The notes beneath the pieces were generated by a model, which did not search any database, was not told the DNA's origin, and saw nothing but the letters and a program-made list of their open reading frames with translations. From assembly GCF_027497215.1 (NCBI RefSeq), contig NZ_CP114904.1:2378001-2442000 (forward strand): a stretch of 64,000 nucleotides of DNA, given 5' to 3'. Source of the DNA: Micromonospora sp. WMMD812. GTDB taxonomy: Bacteria > Actinomycetota > Actinomycetes > Mycobacteriales > Micromonosporaceae. Positions 34,037-41,078 of the stretch are shown here, one piece after another (within the stretch, counting starts at the first letter, position 1; each line of letters opens with the position of its first letter). A program made the position numbers and the translations under genes.

Positions 34037-34108
34037 GGCCGGGGTGGGTCCCGGTCGCCCGGCCGGGGTGGACCCCGCTCGCCGGGCCGGGGTGGGTCCC
34101 GGTCGCCC
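34037..34108. repeat. 24-bp tandem repeat, three units
   Basis: Three units of 24 bases start at 34037, 34061 and 34085, each GGCCGGGGTGGRYCCCSSTCGCCS. The array lies between the SGNH hydrolase and the convergent EcsC gene. Confidence 0.85.
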
Positions 34109-34139
34109 GCCTCGGCCGGTCCGGCCGGGCCGCCCGCGG

Positions 34140-34895
34140 TCAGGAGCCGCGCGGGCCGGGGACGGTGGTGGTGCGCTGGCGGTAGAGCGCCCGGGAGCGC
34201 TCGGCGAGGTCCTTGGTGGCCGAGGAGTTGGCCCAGGTGCCGAGGATGATCGCGGCGCCGGGCACGAGCTTGGCGAAGACGCGCTTGGCGGCCCGCACGC
34301 CGGCCATCTGGGCGAGCCGGACGCCGAGCCGCAGCATCACCTTGCCCAACTGGCCCTGCCCACCCGTGCCGAACAGCGCGCCGGCCCGCTCCCGGCCGGC
34401 AGCGACCCCCAGGGCCAGCCGAGCGCTCTCGGCCACCTTGTGCACCCGCTGGAGGACGAGCAGGTCGGTCGCCCGGTCGGTGTGCAGCGGGTCGACGTCG
34501 TACGCCGCCGCGATGTGCAGCACCATCCGGGCCTGGGTCCACGCCAGCACGCCCACGTCGATCACCGCGCCGGGCAGCCCGGCGGCCCCGGAGACGGCGC
34601 CGGAGAGCCGCGCGCGGTTCACGAACTTGCGGATCACCTGCTCGGCCAGGGCGTCGGAGGAGGCACCCGGCTGCTCGGCCCGGGCCCGGCGGGCCCACTG
34701 CGCCGCCTCGGGCCCGAGCCGGCGCACCGCCTCCAGGGCGAGATGCTCCGGGGCGTACTGGGGATCGTCACGCATCCGGTCCCAGAGCGTCGCCGGCGGG
34801 GCCTCCGGCGCGTCCTGGGGTGCGGCCGCGGCCACCGCCGGTGGCTGCGGCGCGGGGGCGGGCGGCTGGCCGTCGGTGGGCACGGAATCGGTCAC
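34140..34895 (-). CDS. EcsC family protein
   Basis: A 251-residue protein. A Pro/Ala-rich N-terminal 50 residues precedes the EcsC domain (about 75-240): KFVNRARLSGAVSGAAGLPGAVIDVGVLAWTQARMVLHIAAAY and VFAKLVPGAAIILGTWANSSATKDLAERSRALY. EcsC-type proteins accompany ABC exporters in Firmicutes and are common in actinobacteria; the molecular role is unknown. The GTG at 34895 has TCGGGAG upstream. It follows a 47-residue gene on the same strand 50 bases away, probably in one transcript. Confidence 0.82.
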   Translation of the reverse strand: MTDSVPTDGQPPAPAPQPPAVAAAAPQDAPEAPPATLWDRMRDDPQYAPEHLALEAVRRLGPEAAQWARRARAEQPGASSDALAEQVIRKFVNRARLSGAVSGAAGLPGAVIDVGVLAWTQARMVLHIAAAYDVDPLHTDRATDLLVLQRVHKVAESARLALGVAAGRERAGALFGTGGQGQLGKVMLRLGVRLAQMAGVRAAKRVFAKLVPGAAIILGTWANSSATKDLAERSRALYRQRTTTVPGPRGS

Positions 34896-34945
34896 AGGTA
34901 CTCCCGAGGGGTCGGCGCAGGCGGGTACGACGGTCCGGAGGGCGG

Positions 34946-35089
34946 TCAGCGGCGCTTCGACAGCCGCGTGGCGAGCCCTCGCAGCTTCTGCTGGGTGGCG
35001 GGCTTGGCGAGCTCGCGACGGCCGCGCTCGACGAGTTGCTGTCCCTTCGGTGAGCGCAGGAACGTGCTGAGCCGTTGCATCAGTGACAT
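34946..35089 (-). CDS. 47-residue basic protein
   Basis: A tiny gene: MSLMQRLSTFLRSPKGQQL at the start, then an Arg/Lys/Gln-rich, helical remainder ending TRLSKRR. The calculated charge is clearly positive and there is no membrane helix. AGGAGG lies 7 bases before the ATG, an excellent ribosome site. It precedes the EcsC gene. The pattern (short, highly basic, amphipathic helices) suggests nucleic-acid or membrane-surface binding, but no family is recognised. Confidence 0.65.
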   Translation of the reverse strand: MSLMQRLSTFLRSPKGQQLVERGRRELAKPATQQKLRGLATRLSKRR

Positions 35090-35190
35090 CTCGGTCCTCC
35101 TGTCGGTGATCCCTCACTCATGTGTACCTGGAACCGACAACGGATGTACCCGGGATGACCCAGCCGCAACCGTCCACTGTGGCCGGAAGA

Positions 35191-36072
35191 CTACCTCCCG
35201 GTCGGCGCGATGGCGTCGACGACCTCGGTGGCCGCCCACTCGTGCTGGGCGTACGCCCACCCGAACGCCGACACCTGCACCGCCTGGGCGGCGTCGGTCA
35301 GCGGCATCTGCTGCCAGCCGGGGATCTGCTCCAGGGCCGTGAGGAACTGCCGGGTGGCGAACTCCGGCTCCATCAGGTCCCGCACGCTGCCCCAGCCACT
35401 GCTGGGCCGCTGCTGGAACAGCCCGACGGAGTCATGGTCCCAGCCGATGGCCTGGTGCGGGTAGTTCTGCGACTCGGGCAGCACGCCGCTCGCGTAGTTG
35501 AGCAGGGTGCTCTCCTGCATCGCGGTGGCCACCGCGATCACCAGCCCCCGGCGCGGCACGCCCATCTCGCGGCCGGTACGCACGATCGCCTCCGCGTTCT
35601 TCATCTGCACCCTGGTCAGTCCGGCCACCGGAGCCGGGTCCACCTGCCTGCGCTCCGGGCGCCGGTCACGCTTCGTGTCCGGCTCGGTGTCCGGGTCGGC
35701 GGCGGCACCGGTCGGCGCGGCCGACGGGGTCGCGGTCGGGGTGGCGACCTGGGCGGCCGGTGTCCGGTCCAGATCCCGGGTGGCGCCGCCCTGCTGCGCG
35801 CGCTGCGCCAGCTCGGAGCGGGCCGCGAGGGGATCGACCCGGGACACCACGCCCGCGGTCTCGTCGCTCGCCTGGGCGAACGTCGCCAGGCCCAGGCAGC
35901 AGACCACGCCGGCGGCGAGCGCCATCCGGGCCCGCCCCGGTGCGGCGACCAGCTCCCGGGCGGCGCGGAGCCGGTTCGGCCGGATCGACCGTTCGGGTGA
36001 TGTCTGGTCAGCCGTACGGCCGGAGGGGTCGTCGGGGGCGTTCGGGTCGTCGAGGGTGCCGTCGTCACGCAT
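35191..36072 (-). CDS. Lysozyme/lytic-transglycosylase-like membrane-anchored protein
   Basis: A 293-residue protein. The N-terminal 45 residues are hydrophilic and Asp/Arg-rich, then a helix (about 48-67, ARMALAAGVVCCLGLATFAQA) exports or anchors it. After a low-complexity Ala/Thr/Pro/Asp linker (about 100-145), the C-terminal domain (150-293) has MKNAEAIVRTGREMGVPRRG, AVATAMQESTLLN (possible catalytic Glu), GWDHDSVGLFQQRPSSGWG and FGWAYAQHEW. This set recurs in actinobacterial peptidoglycan-hydrolase proteins. It probably cuts or binds cell wall. Confidence 0.75.
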   Translation of the reverse strand: MRDDGTLDDPNAPDDPSGRTADQTSPERSIRPNRLRAARELVAAPGRARMALAAGVVCCLGLATFAQASDETAGVVSRVDPLAARSELAQRAQQGGATRDLDRTPAAQVATPTATPSAAPTGAAADPDTEPDTKRDRRPERRQVDPAPVAGLTRVQMKNAEAIVRTGREMGVPRRGLVIAVATAMQESTLLNYASGVLPESQNYPHQAIGWDHDSVGLFQQRPSSGWGSVRDLMEPEFATRQFLTALEQIPGWQQMPLTDAAQAVQVSAFGWAYAQHEWAATEVVDAIAPTGR

Positions 36073-36495
36073 CAGCCGAGGCTAGGCAGGCCCGCCCGCC
36101 AATTACCCTCGGTGATCTCGTGGTCCTCGCCACAGAATCGGGGTGGTCCCCCGGACAGCGGGTGCGCTGCGCCACGCCCAGCGGACAGACCTCGCGAACC
36201 AGCGAAACCACTCGATCCCCCGATACCGGTGCGAACGCTCCCGAAACCGGTCGTTCAACCAGGGTTCATATCGTGATCGTCAAACTGGCCCTTGCGACCC
36301 ATTCCCCCATCAGCCGAACGGCCATCGTCGCCCTGACCGACCGACGGAATGGGGCGATTCGCCCGATCCTGATCCGGCACGCGGGAACCGGCCGCCCGGA
36401 CAAGGAATGCGCCGGCATGGCGGGTACGTTGCCGGAACCGGGCGCCGCGCCACGCGACGGCGTCCCGCAGGCACATTCCAGGGAGGTCCGCACCG
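36073..36495. other. Control region between divergent genes
   Basis: The 423-base gap lies between the cell-wall protein (leftward) and the PAC2 gene (rightward). It holds no convincing gene. The ribosome site of the PAC2 gene (CAGGGAGGTCCG) is at its right end. I looked for a c-di-AMP (ydaO) riboswitch, common before such cell-wall genes, and did not find its conserved 3' end. Confidence 0.5.
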
Positions 36496-37416
36496 GTGCT
36501 CGACCCACACGAGCTCTATGAGCTCACCGACGATCTGCCCGACCTCGGCCAGCCGGTCCTGATCCAGGCCCTCACCGGCTTCGTCGACGCGGGCAACGCC
36601 AGCCGGTTGGCCCGCGAGCAACTGCTCACCTCGCTGGAGACCCGCCCGATCGCGACCTTCGACGTCGACCAGCTCTTCGACTACCGCTCCCGTCGTCCCG
36701 CGATGACCTTCGTCGAGGACCACTGGGAGTCGTACGACGCCCCCAAGCTCGAGCTGCACCTGCTCCACGACGACGACGAGACGCCGTTCCTGCTGCTCAC
36801 CGGCCCCGAGCCGGATCTTCAGTGGGAGCGTTTCGTGGCCGCGGTCGCCGGTCTCGCCGCCCGGCTGGACGTCCGGCTCACCGTCGGGCTCAACTCCATT
36901 CCGATGGCGGTGCCGCACACCCGGCCGACCGGGGTGACCGCGCACGCCACCCGGCGCGAGCTGATCGCCGGCTACGAGCCGTGGCTGCAGCGGGTCCAGG
37001 TCCCCGCCGGCGTCGGGCACCTGCTCGAGTACCGGCTCGGCGAGCAGAACCGCGACGCGCTCGGCTTCGCCGCCCACGTGCCGCACTACGTGGCCCAGAC
37101 CGAGTACCCGGCCGCGGCCGAGGTGCTGCTCGCCTCGGTGTCCCGCAGCACCGGGCTGCTGCTCCCCCGCGACGGGCTGCGCTCGGCGGCCGAGGTGGTC
37201 CGGGTCGAGATCGACCGCCAGGTCGCCCAGACCGAGGACGCCGCCGCGCTGGTCCAGGCGCTCGAGGAGCAGTACGACGCGTTCGCCCGCGGGCGGGGCG
37301 AGCGGAACCTGCTCGCGCCGGAGTCCGGGCCACTGCCCACCGCCGACGAGCTGGGCGCTGAGCTGGAGCGGTTCCTGGCCGAGCAGACCCGCCCCAACGA
37401 CTCCCCCGGGAGCTGA
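36496..37416 (+). CDS. PAC2 family protein (proteasome assembly chaperone-like)
   Basis: A 306-residue protein with the PAC2 fold. LYELTDDLPDLGQPVLIQALTGFVDAGNASRLA, the acidic FDVDQLFDYRSRRPAMTFVEDHWESYDAPKLELHLL, then LLLTGPEPDLQWERFVAAVAGLA and the C-terminal helix pair match actinobacterial PAC2 proteins, which form homotrimers; a direct role in proteasome assembly is not shown for all of them. The GTG at 36496 has AGGGAGGTCCG upstream. It is followed by xthA at 75 bases. Confidence 0.9.
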   Translation: MLDPHELYELTDDLPDLGQPVLIQALTGFVDAGNASRLAREQLLTSLETRPIATFDVDQLFDYRSRRPAMTFVEDHWESYDAPKLELHLLHDDDETPFLLLTGPEPDLQWERFVAAVAGLAARLDVRLTVGLNSIPMAVPHTRPTGVTAHATRRELIAGYEPWLQRVQVPAGVGHLLEYRLGEQNRDALGFAAHVPHYVAQTEYPAAAEVLLASVSRSTGLLLPRDGLRSAAEVVRVEIDRQVAQTEDAAALVQALEEQYDAFARGRGERNLLAPESGPLPTADELGAELERFLAEQTRPNDSPGS

Positions 37417-37420
37417 CTCG

Positions 37421-37457
37421 GGGTCCGGCACGGGCGCGACATCCCGGGGCCGGACCC
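37421..37457 (+). terminator. 9-bp hairpin after the PAC2 gene
   Basis: GGGTCCGGC (37421-37429) pairs with GCCGGACCC (37449-37457) across a 19-base loop, starting 5 bases after the stop at 37416. Confidence 0.45.
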
Positions 37458-37491
37458 GGCGTGCGGGCCGCCGATGCGGCAGGCTGGGGAC

Positions 37492-38289
37492 ATGCGCCTG
37501 GCGACCTGGAACGTGAACTCGGTGAAGGCCCGGCTCCCGCGGCTGCTCGACTGGCTCGCGGGCACCGCGCCGGACGTGGTCTGCCTGCAGGAGACCAAGT
37601 GCCCGGACGGCGCCTTCCCGGTGGCCAAGGTGGGCGAGCTGGGCTACACGGTGGCCAGCCACAGCGACGGCCGGTGGAACGGGGTGGCGCTGCTGTCCCG
37701 GGTCGGCCTGACCGACGTGACCGTCGGGTTCCCCGGCGAGCCGGGCTTTCCCCAGCCCGAGGCACGGGCCATCTCGGCCACCTGTGGCGGGCTCCGGGTG
37801 TGGTCGGTGTACGTGCCGAACGGCCGGACGCCGGACGACCCGCACTACGCGTACAAGCTGGCCTGGCTGGCCGCGTTGCGCGACGCGCTGGAGGAGGAGC
37901 TGACCGGCGGGTTGCCGCTGGTGGTCTGCGGTGACTTCAACGTCGCCCCGACCGACGCGGACGTGTGGGACCCGAAGGTCTTCACCCACTCCACCCACGT
38001 CACGCCGGCCGAGCGGGCCGCGCTGGGCGCGCTGCGCGACCTGGGGCTCAGCGACGTGGTGCCCACTCCGATGAAGGGGCCGCACCCGTTCACGTACTGG
38101 GACTACCGGGCCGGGATGTTCCACCAGAACAAGGGCATGCGGATCGACCTGGTCTACGCCTCCGCGGCGTTCCTCCGCGTGGTCAGCTCGGCGTACGTGG
38201 ACCGCGAGGCGCGTAAGGGCAAGGGCCCGTCCGACCACGCACCGATCGTGGTCGACGCTGGCCTGGTCCCGGCCGTGGAGACGTTCTGA
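37492..38289 (+). CDS. xthA: Exodeoxyribonuclease III
   Basis: A 265-residue AP endonuclease/3'-5' exonuclease of the EEP family. MRLATWNVNSVKARLP (Asn7), CLQETKCPDG (Glu), YVPNGR, VVCGDFNVAPTDADVWDP (Asp, Asn), GMRIDLVYAS and KGPSDHAPIVVD (Asp-His pair) are all present, so the active site is complete. It acts in base-excision repair at abasic sites. The ATG at 37492 follows GGGGACATG. Cytoplasmic. Confidence 0.93.
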   Translation: MRLATWNVNSVKARLPRLLDWLAGTAPDVVCLQETKCPDGAFPVAKVGELGYTVASHSDGRWNGVALLSRVGLTDVTVGFPGEPGFPQPEARAISATCGGLRVWSVYVPNGRTPDDPHYAYKLAWLAALRDALEEELTGGLPLVVCGDFNVAPTDADVWDPKVFTHSTHVTPAERAALGALRDLGLSDVVPTPMKGPHPFTYWDYRAGMFHQNKGMRIDLVYASAAFLRVVSSAYVDREARKGKGPSDHAPIVVDAGLVPAVETF

Positions 38290-38317
38290 GCCGGCCGCCG
38301 CTGGTTAGGGTGGGGTC

Positions 38318-38617
38318 ATGGCAGTCGTGAAGATCAACGCGATCGACGTCCCGCCCGGCGCCGGCGAGGAGCTGGAGAAGCGGTTCGCGGCCCGGGCCGG
38401 CGCGGTGGAGAACTCGCCCGGCTTCCTCGGGTTCGAGCTGCTCCGCCCGGTGGCCGGGGAGAACCGCTACTTCGTGTACACGAAGTGGGAGACGGAGGAG
38501 GCCTACCAGGCGTGGGCCGCCGGCCCGTCCCGGGCCGCGCACGCCGGTCAGCAGCAGCGCCCCGTCGCCTCCGGCGCCACCCTGCTCGAGTTCGAGGTGG
38601 TCCAACAGGTCCCCTGA
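38318..38617 (+). CDS. mhuD: MhuD-type haem-degrading monooxygenase
   Basis: A 99-residue ABM-fold dimer subunit. VVKINAIDVPPGAGEELEKRF, ENSPGFLGFELLRPV and TKWETEEAYQAWAAGP match M. tuberculosis MhuD (Rv3592) closely by memory, and the key residues lie at the same numbers: Asn7, Arg26, Trp66 and the haem-ligating His75. MhuD opens the haem ring without releasing CO, giving mycobilins and free iron. The gene lies 28 bases after xthA but is functionally linked to the iron operon at 44.7-48.9 kb. TTAGGGTGGGGTC precedes the ATG. Confidence 0.9.
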   Translation: MAVVKINAIDVPPGAGEELEKRFAARAGAVENSPGFLGFELLRPVAGENRYFVYTKWETEEAYQAWAAGPSRAAHAGQQQRPVASGATLLEFEVVQQVP

Positions 38618-38641
38618 CCGCCTCAGCCACCCTCCCTCACC

Positions 38642-38706
38642 GCGTTGATCATGAGGTCTGCGGCATTCTCGATCTCCGGATCCGCCGCAAACCGCATGAT
38701 CAACGC
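38642..38706. repeat. 65-bp palindromic element
   Basis: GCGTTGATCATG (38642-38653) is exactly repeated inverted at 38695-38706, and the inner arms GGTCTGCGGC/GCCGCAAACC pair at 9 of 10 positions. It sits 24 bases after the mhuD stop, between convergent genes, and can act as terminator as well as being a repetitive element. Confidence 0.75.
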
Positions 38707-38740
38707 TGCAGTCCCGTGGGCAGGGGCCGGGGCGGCGGGG

Positions 38741-39514
38741 TCAGGGGGTGCGGGTGGTGGTCAGCGAGGCGAAGGCGATGACGTTGTCGAGGTAGCCGGT
38801 GCCGCCGCCGACGAAATTGCCACCGCAGGTGATGAGCCGTAGCCCCGGCGGCCCCTCGTGGCCGTAGATCCGGTCGGCCGGGAACTGGTCCTTCGGGAAG
38901 TGCTCCACCGAGTCGACCCGGAACGTCACCACCGACTTGTCGGCCCGGGTCACCTCGATCGTGTCGCCCGGCTTCAGCTTGCCCAGGTCGTAGAAGACCG
39001 ACGGGCCGCTCTTGGTGTCGACGTGGCCCACGATCACCGCGGGCCCCGGCTCGCCGGGGACGGGACCCCGGTCGTACCAGCCGGTCTCGTTGTGCCGCTC
39101 CAGCGGCGGCACGGCGATCGAGCCGTCCCGGGCCTGGCCCACCGGCGCGACCGGCGCGGCCACGCCGATCGTCGGCACCGCGAGGCTCACCGGCCGGCTG
39201 GCCCGCACGGCGCCGCTGTCGCTGCTCGGCGGCCGGTCGCCGCCAGCCGCCCAGTCCAGCGGCCCGACCGTACGGCCCAGGCCGGCACCGGTGGCGAAGA
39301 CGCCGGCCAGCACCAGCAGCACGGCTAGCGGCACCGTCCAGGGCGAGCGCCCCGGCCGCCGCTGGCGGTTGGCGGCCGGTCGACCGGCGGCGGGGCGGAC
39401 CGGCGGCGCCGGCTGGGAGGTGACCATGTGGTCGATGGAGACCCGCCGGGCGACGGCCGAGCGGGCCGCCGCCGTGTGGGCGGCGGGGCGGGCGGCGGGG
39501 CGCGGGGCGGGCAT
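38741..39514 (-). CDS. Class F sortase
   Basis: A 257-residue sortase. A long basic, Ala/Pro-rich N-terminus (about 1-55) is followed by an anchor helix (about 58-78, [22 protein letters not shown]) and the sortase barrel. The catalytic His is in [11 protein letters not shown], and the Cys in LRLITCGG. After the Cys, [11 protein letters not shown] has Leu where many sortases carry Arg, so the transition-state Arg must come from elsewhere or is absent. Sortases join surface proteins to the wall or to pili. The gene starts 8 bases after its upstream neighbour, a probable substrate. Confidence 0.88.
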   Translation of the reverse strand: MPAPRPAARPAAHTAAARSAVARRVSIDHMVTSQPAPPVRPAAGRPAANRQRRPGRSPWTVPLAVLLVLAGVFATGAGLGRTVGPLDWAAGGDRPPSSDSGAVRASRPVSLAVPTIGVAAPVAPVGQARDGSIAVPPLERHNETGWYDRGPVPGEPGPAVIVGHVDTKSGPSVFYDLGKLKPGDTIEVTRADKSVVTFRVDSVEHFPKDQFPADRIYGHEGPPGLRLITCGGNFVGGGTGYLDNVIAFASLTTTRTP

Positions 39515-39522
39515 CGGCGGGC

Positions 39523-40164
39523 TCAGCGGCGGACGGTCCGGGGCCGGCGCAGCGCGACGATGGCGACGACCAGGCCGGCGATGGTCAGCGCGATCCCGCC
39601 GGGCACCAGGAGCCCGCCGGTGAACCCGCCGGCGCTGCCGCCGAACCCGGTGGCCGGGCCTCGACTGGGCTTCACCGCCTTCACCACCTGGAGCATCGTC
39701 GAGGCGGTCTCGCCGTCGCGGCACTCCAGCTTGACCCGGTAGTTGCCGGGGCGGGTGCGCTCACGCACCATCGGCGTCGCGGTCAGCAGCCCACGCTGCG
39801 GCTGCACCTGCACCCGCCCGAACGCGTCGGACACCACGGTGGCGGGGATCGAGTTGTCCCGGCAGCTGGCCTTGAGGCCCACCAGGAAGCCCGGCTCCAC
39901 GGTGCTCGGGCTGACCTCGACGAAGACGTCCACGACTGGGCCGGGCTGGCCGCCCACGCTGCTCGCCGGCTCCGGCGCCGGCGCGCCCGCCAGCGCCGTC
40001 CCGCTCGCCGGCTCGGCAGCGAACTCCGTCTCCCCGGCGAGGGCCGGTGACTCGGCGGCGGGTTGGCGGGCCGTCCAGTCGGTCGACGCCTCGTCGAGCG
40101 CGGGGGCGGCGGCGAGCAGCACGCCGGCGATGACGGCCGACAGCGTGAAGCCAGCGCGGGTCAT
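39523..40164 (-). CDS. Exported surface protein, probable sortase substrate
   Basis: A 213-residue protein with a signal peptide (about 1-25, MTRAGFTLSAVIAGVLLAAAPAL), a low-complexity Ala/Pro/Glu section, a folded middle (about 85-165, probably an Ig-like beta domain: VFVEVSPSTVEPGFLVGLKASC, GNYRVKLECRDGE, with paired Cys) and a cell-wall sorting end: PATGFGG, then a hydrophobic helix (GIALTIAGLVVAIVAL) and a basic RRPRTVRR tail. The PATG motif resembles the LPXTG of sortase targets. It lies 8 bases before the sortase gene. GGGAGGGGG precedes the ATG; a GTG at 40170 is an alternative. Confidence 0.75.
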   Translation of the reverse strand: MTRAGFTLSAVIAGVLLAAAPALDEASTDWTARQPAAESPALAGETEFAAEPASGTALAGAPAPEPASSVGGQPGPVVDVFVEVSPSTVEPGFLVGLKASCRDNSIPATVVSDAFGRVQVQPQRGLLTATPMVRERTRPGNYRVKLECRDGETASTMLQVVKAVKPSRGPATGFGGSAGGFTGGLLVPGGIALTIAGLVVAIVALRRPRTVRR

Positions 40165-40304
40165 TGCCACAATGCCCCCTCCCGACGCCGTTTCCGCCGT
40201 GCCGGGCAGCGGACCGCCCGGTCTGCCGTACGAGATGGATCCTCTCATCCCCGGTCGTACATCACATCCGATCCGACAGGATGGTCGCGTACGCTCGGAT
40301 CGCT

Positions 40305-41018
40305 GTGACCTTCACCGACCACGACGCCCACGCCGCGCCACGCCCCCCGGCCCGGACGATCCGCACCTTCCACCCACGACGCGGGCGGATGACCGGCCGG
40401 CAGACCGACGCGCTGGGCCGGCTGTTTCCGGCGTACGGCCTCGACGTGCCGGACGGGCCCGGCGAGCCGATCGACCCGGCCGGCCTGTTCGGCCGGCCCG
40501 CCCCGGTGGTGCTGGAGATCGGCTCGGGCATGGGCGACACCACCGCCGCGATGGCCGCGGCCGACCCGGATCGAGATTATCTGGCGGTCGAAGTGCACAC
40601 GCCGGGAATCGCCAACCTGCTCGACCTGGTAGAACGCCGTGACCTGCGCAACGTCCGGGTGGCCCGGGGCGACGCCCTGGAGCTGGTCCGTCGCCTACCG
40701 GAAGGGTCGCTCGACGCGGTGCACGTCTTCTTCCCGGACCCGTGGCCCAAGGCCCGCCACCACAAGCGGCGGCTGATCCAGCCGGCCCACGTGGCCCTGC
40801 TGCGCGACCGGCTGGCGCCCGGCGGCACCCTGCACTGCGCCACCGACTGGGCCGAGTACGCCGAGGCGATGCGGGAGACCCTCGACGCCGACCCGGAGCT
40901 GGTCAGCGCCCACGACGGCTACGCCCCGCGCCCGGCACACCGGCCGGTGACCAAGTTCGAGCGCCGGGCCCTGCATGCCGGCCGCCCGGTCGCGGATCTG
41001 ATCTATCAGCGCCGGTAG
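40305..41018 (+). CDS. trmB: tRNA (guanine-N7-)-methyltransferase
   Basis: A 237-residue SAM-dependent enzyme. VVLEIGSGMGDTTAAMAAADPDRDYLAVEVH is the SAM site, and VHVFFPDPWPKARHHKRRLIQ is the TrmB signature. It methylates G46 in the variable loop of many tRNAs. I took the GTG at 40305 as start because VTFTDHD is a typical short leader; an ATG at 40281 in the same frame is possible. No Shine-Dalgarno sequence is apparent at either. Confidence 0.92.
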   Translation: MTFTDHDAHAAPRPPARTIRTFHPRRGRMTGRQTDALGRLFPAYGLDVPDGPGEPIDPAGLFGRPAPVVLEIGSGMGDTTAAMAAADPDRDYLAVEVHTPGIANLLDLVERRDLRNVRVARGDALELVRRLPEGSLDAVHVFFPDPWPKARHHKRRLIQPAHVALLRDRLAPGGTLHCATDWAEYAEAMRETLDADPELVSAHDGYAPRPAHRPVTKFERRALHAGRPVADLIYQRR

Positions 41019-41078
41019 GGTGCCCGCCCCTCCCCCGGCTGGCGCACGGCGCCATGATCCAGGCACCATTGACGGGCT

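Noticed and set aside
36073..36260. A c-di-AMP (ydaO) riboswitch before the cell-wall protein gene
   Set aside because: The upstream region has GGGGGACC-like words, but the conserved 3' part of the motif is not found. The gene type made it worth checking.
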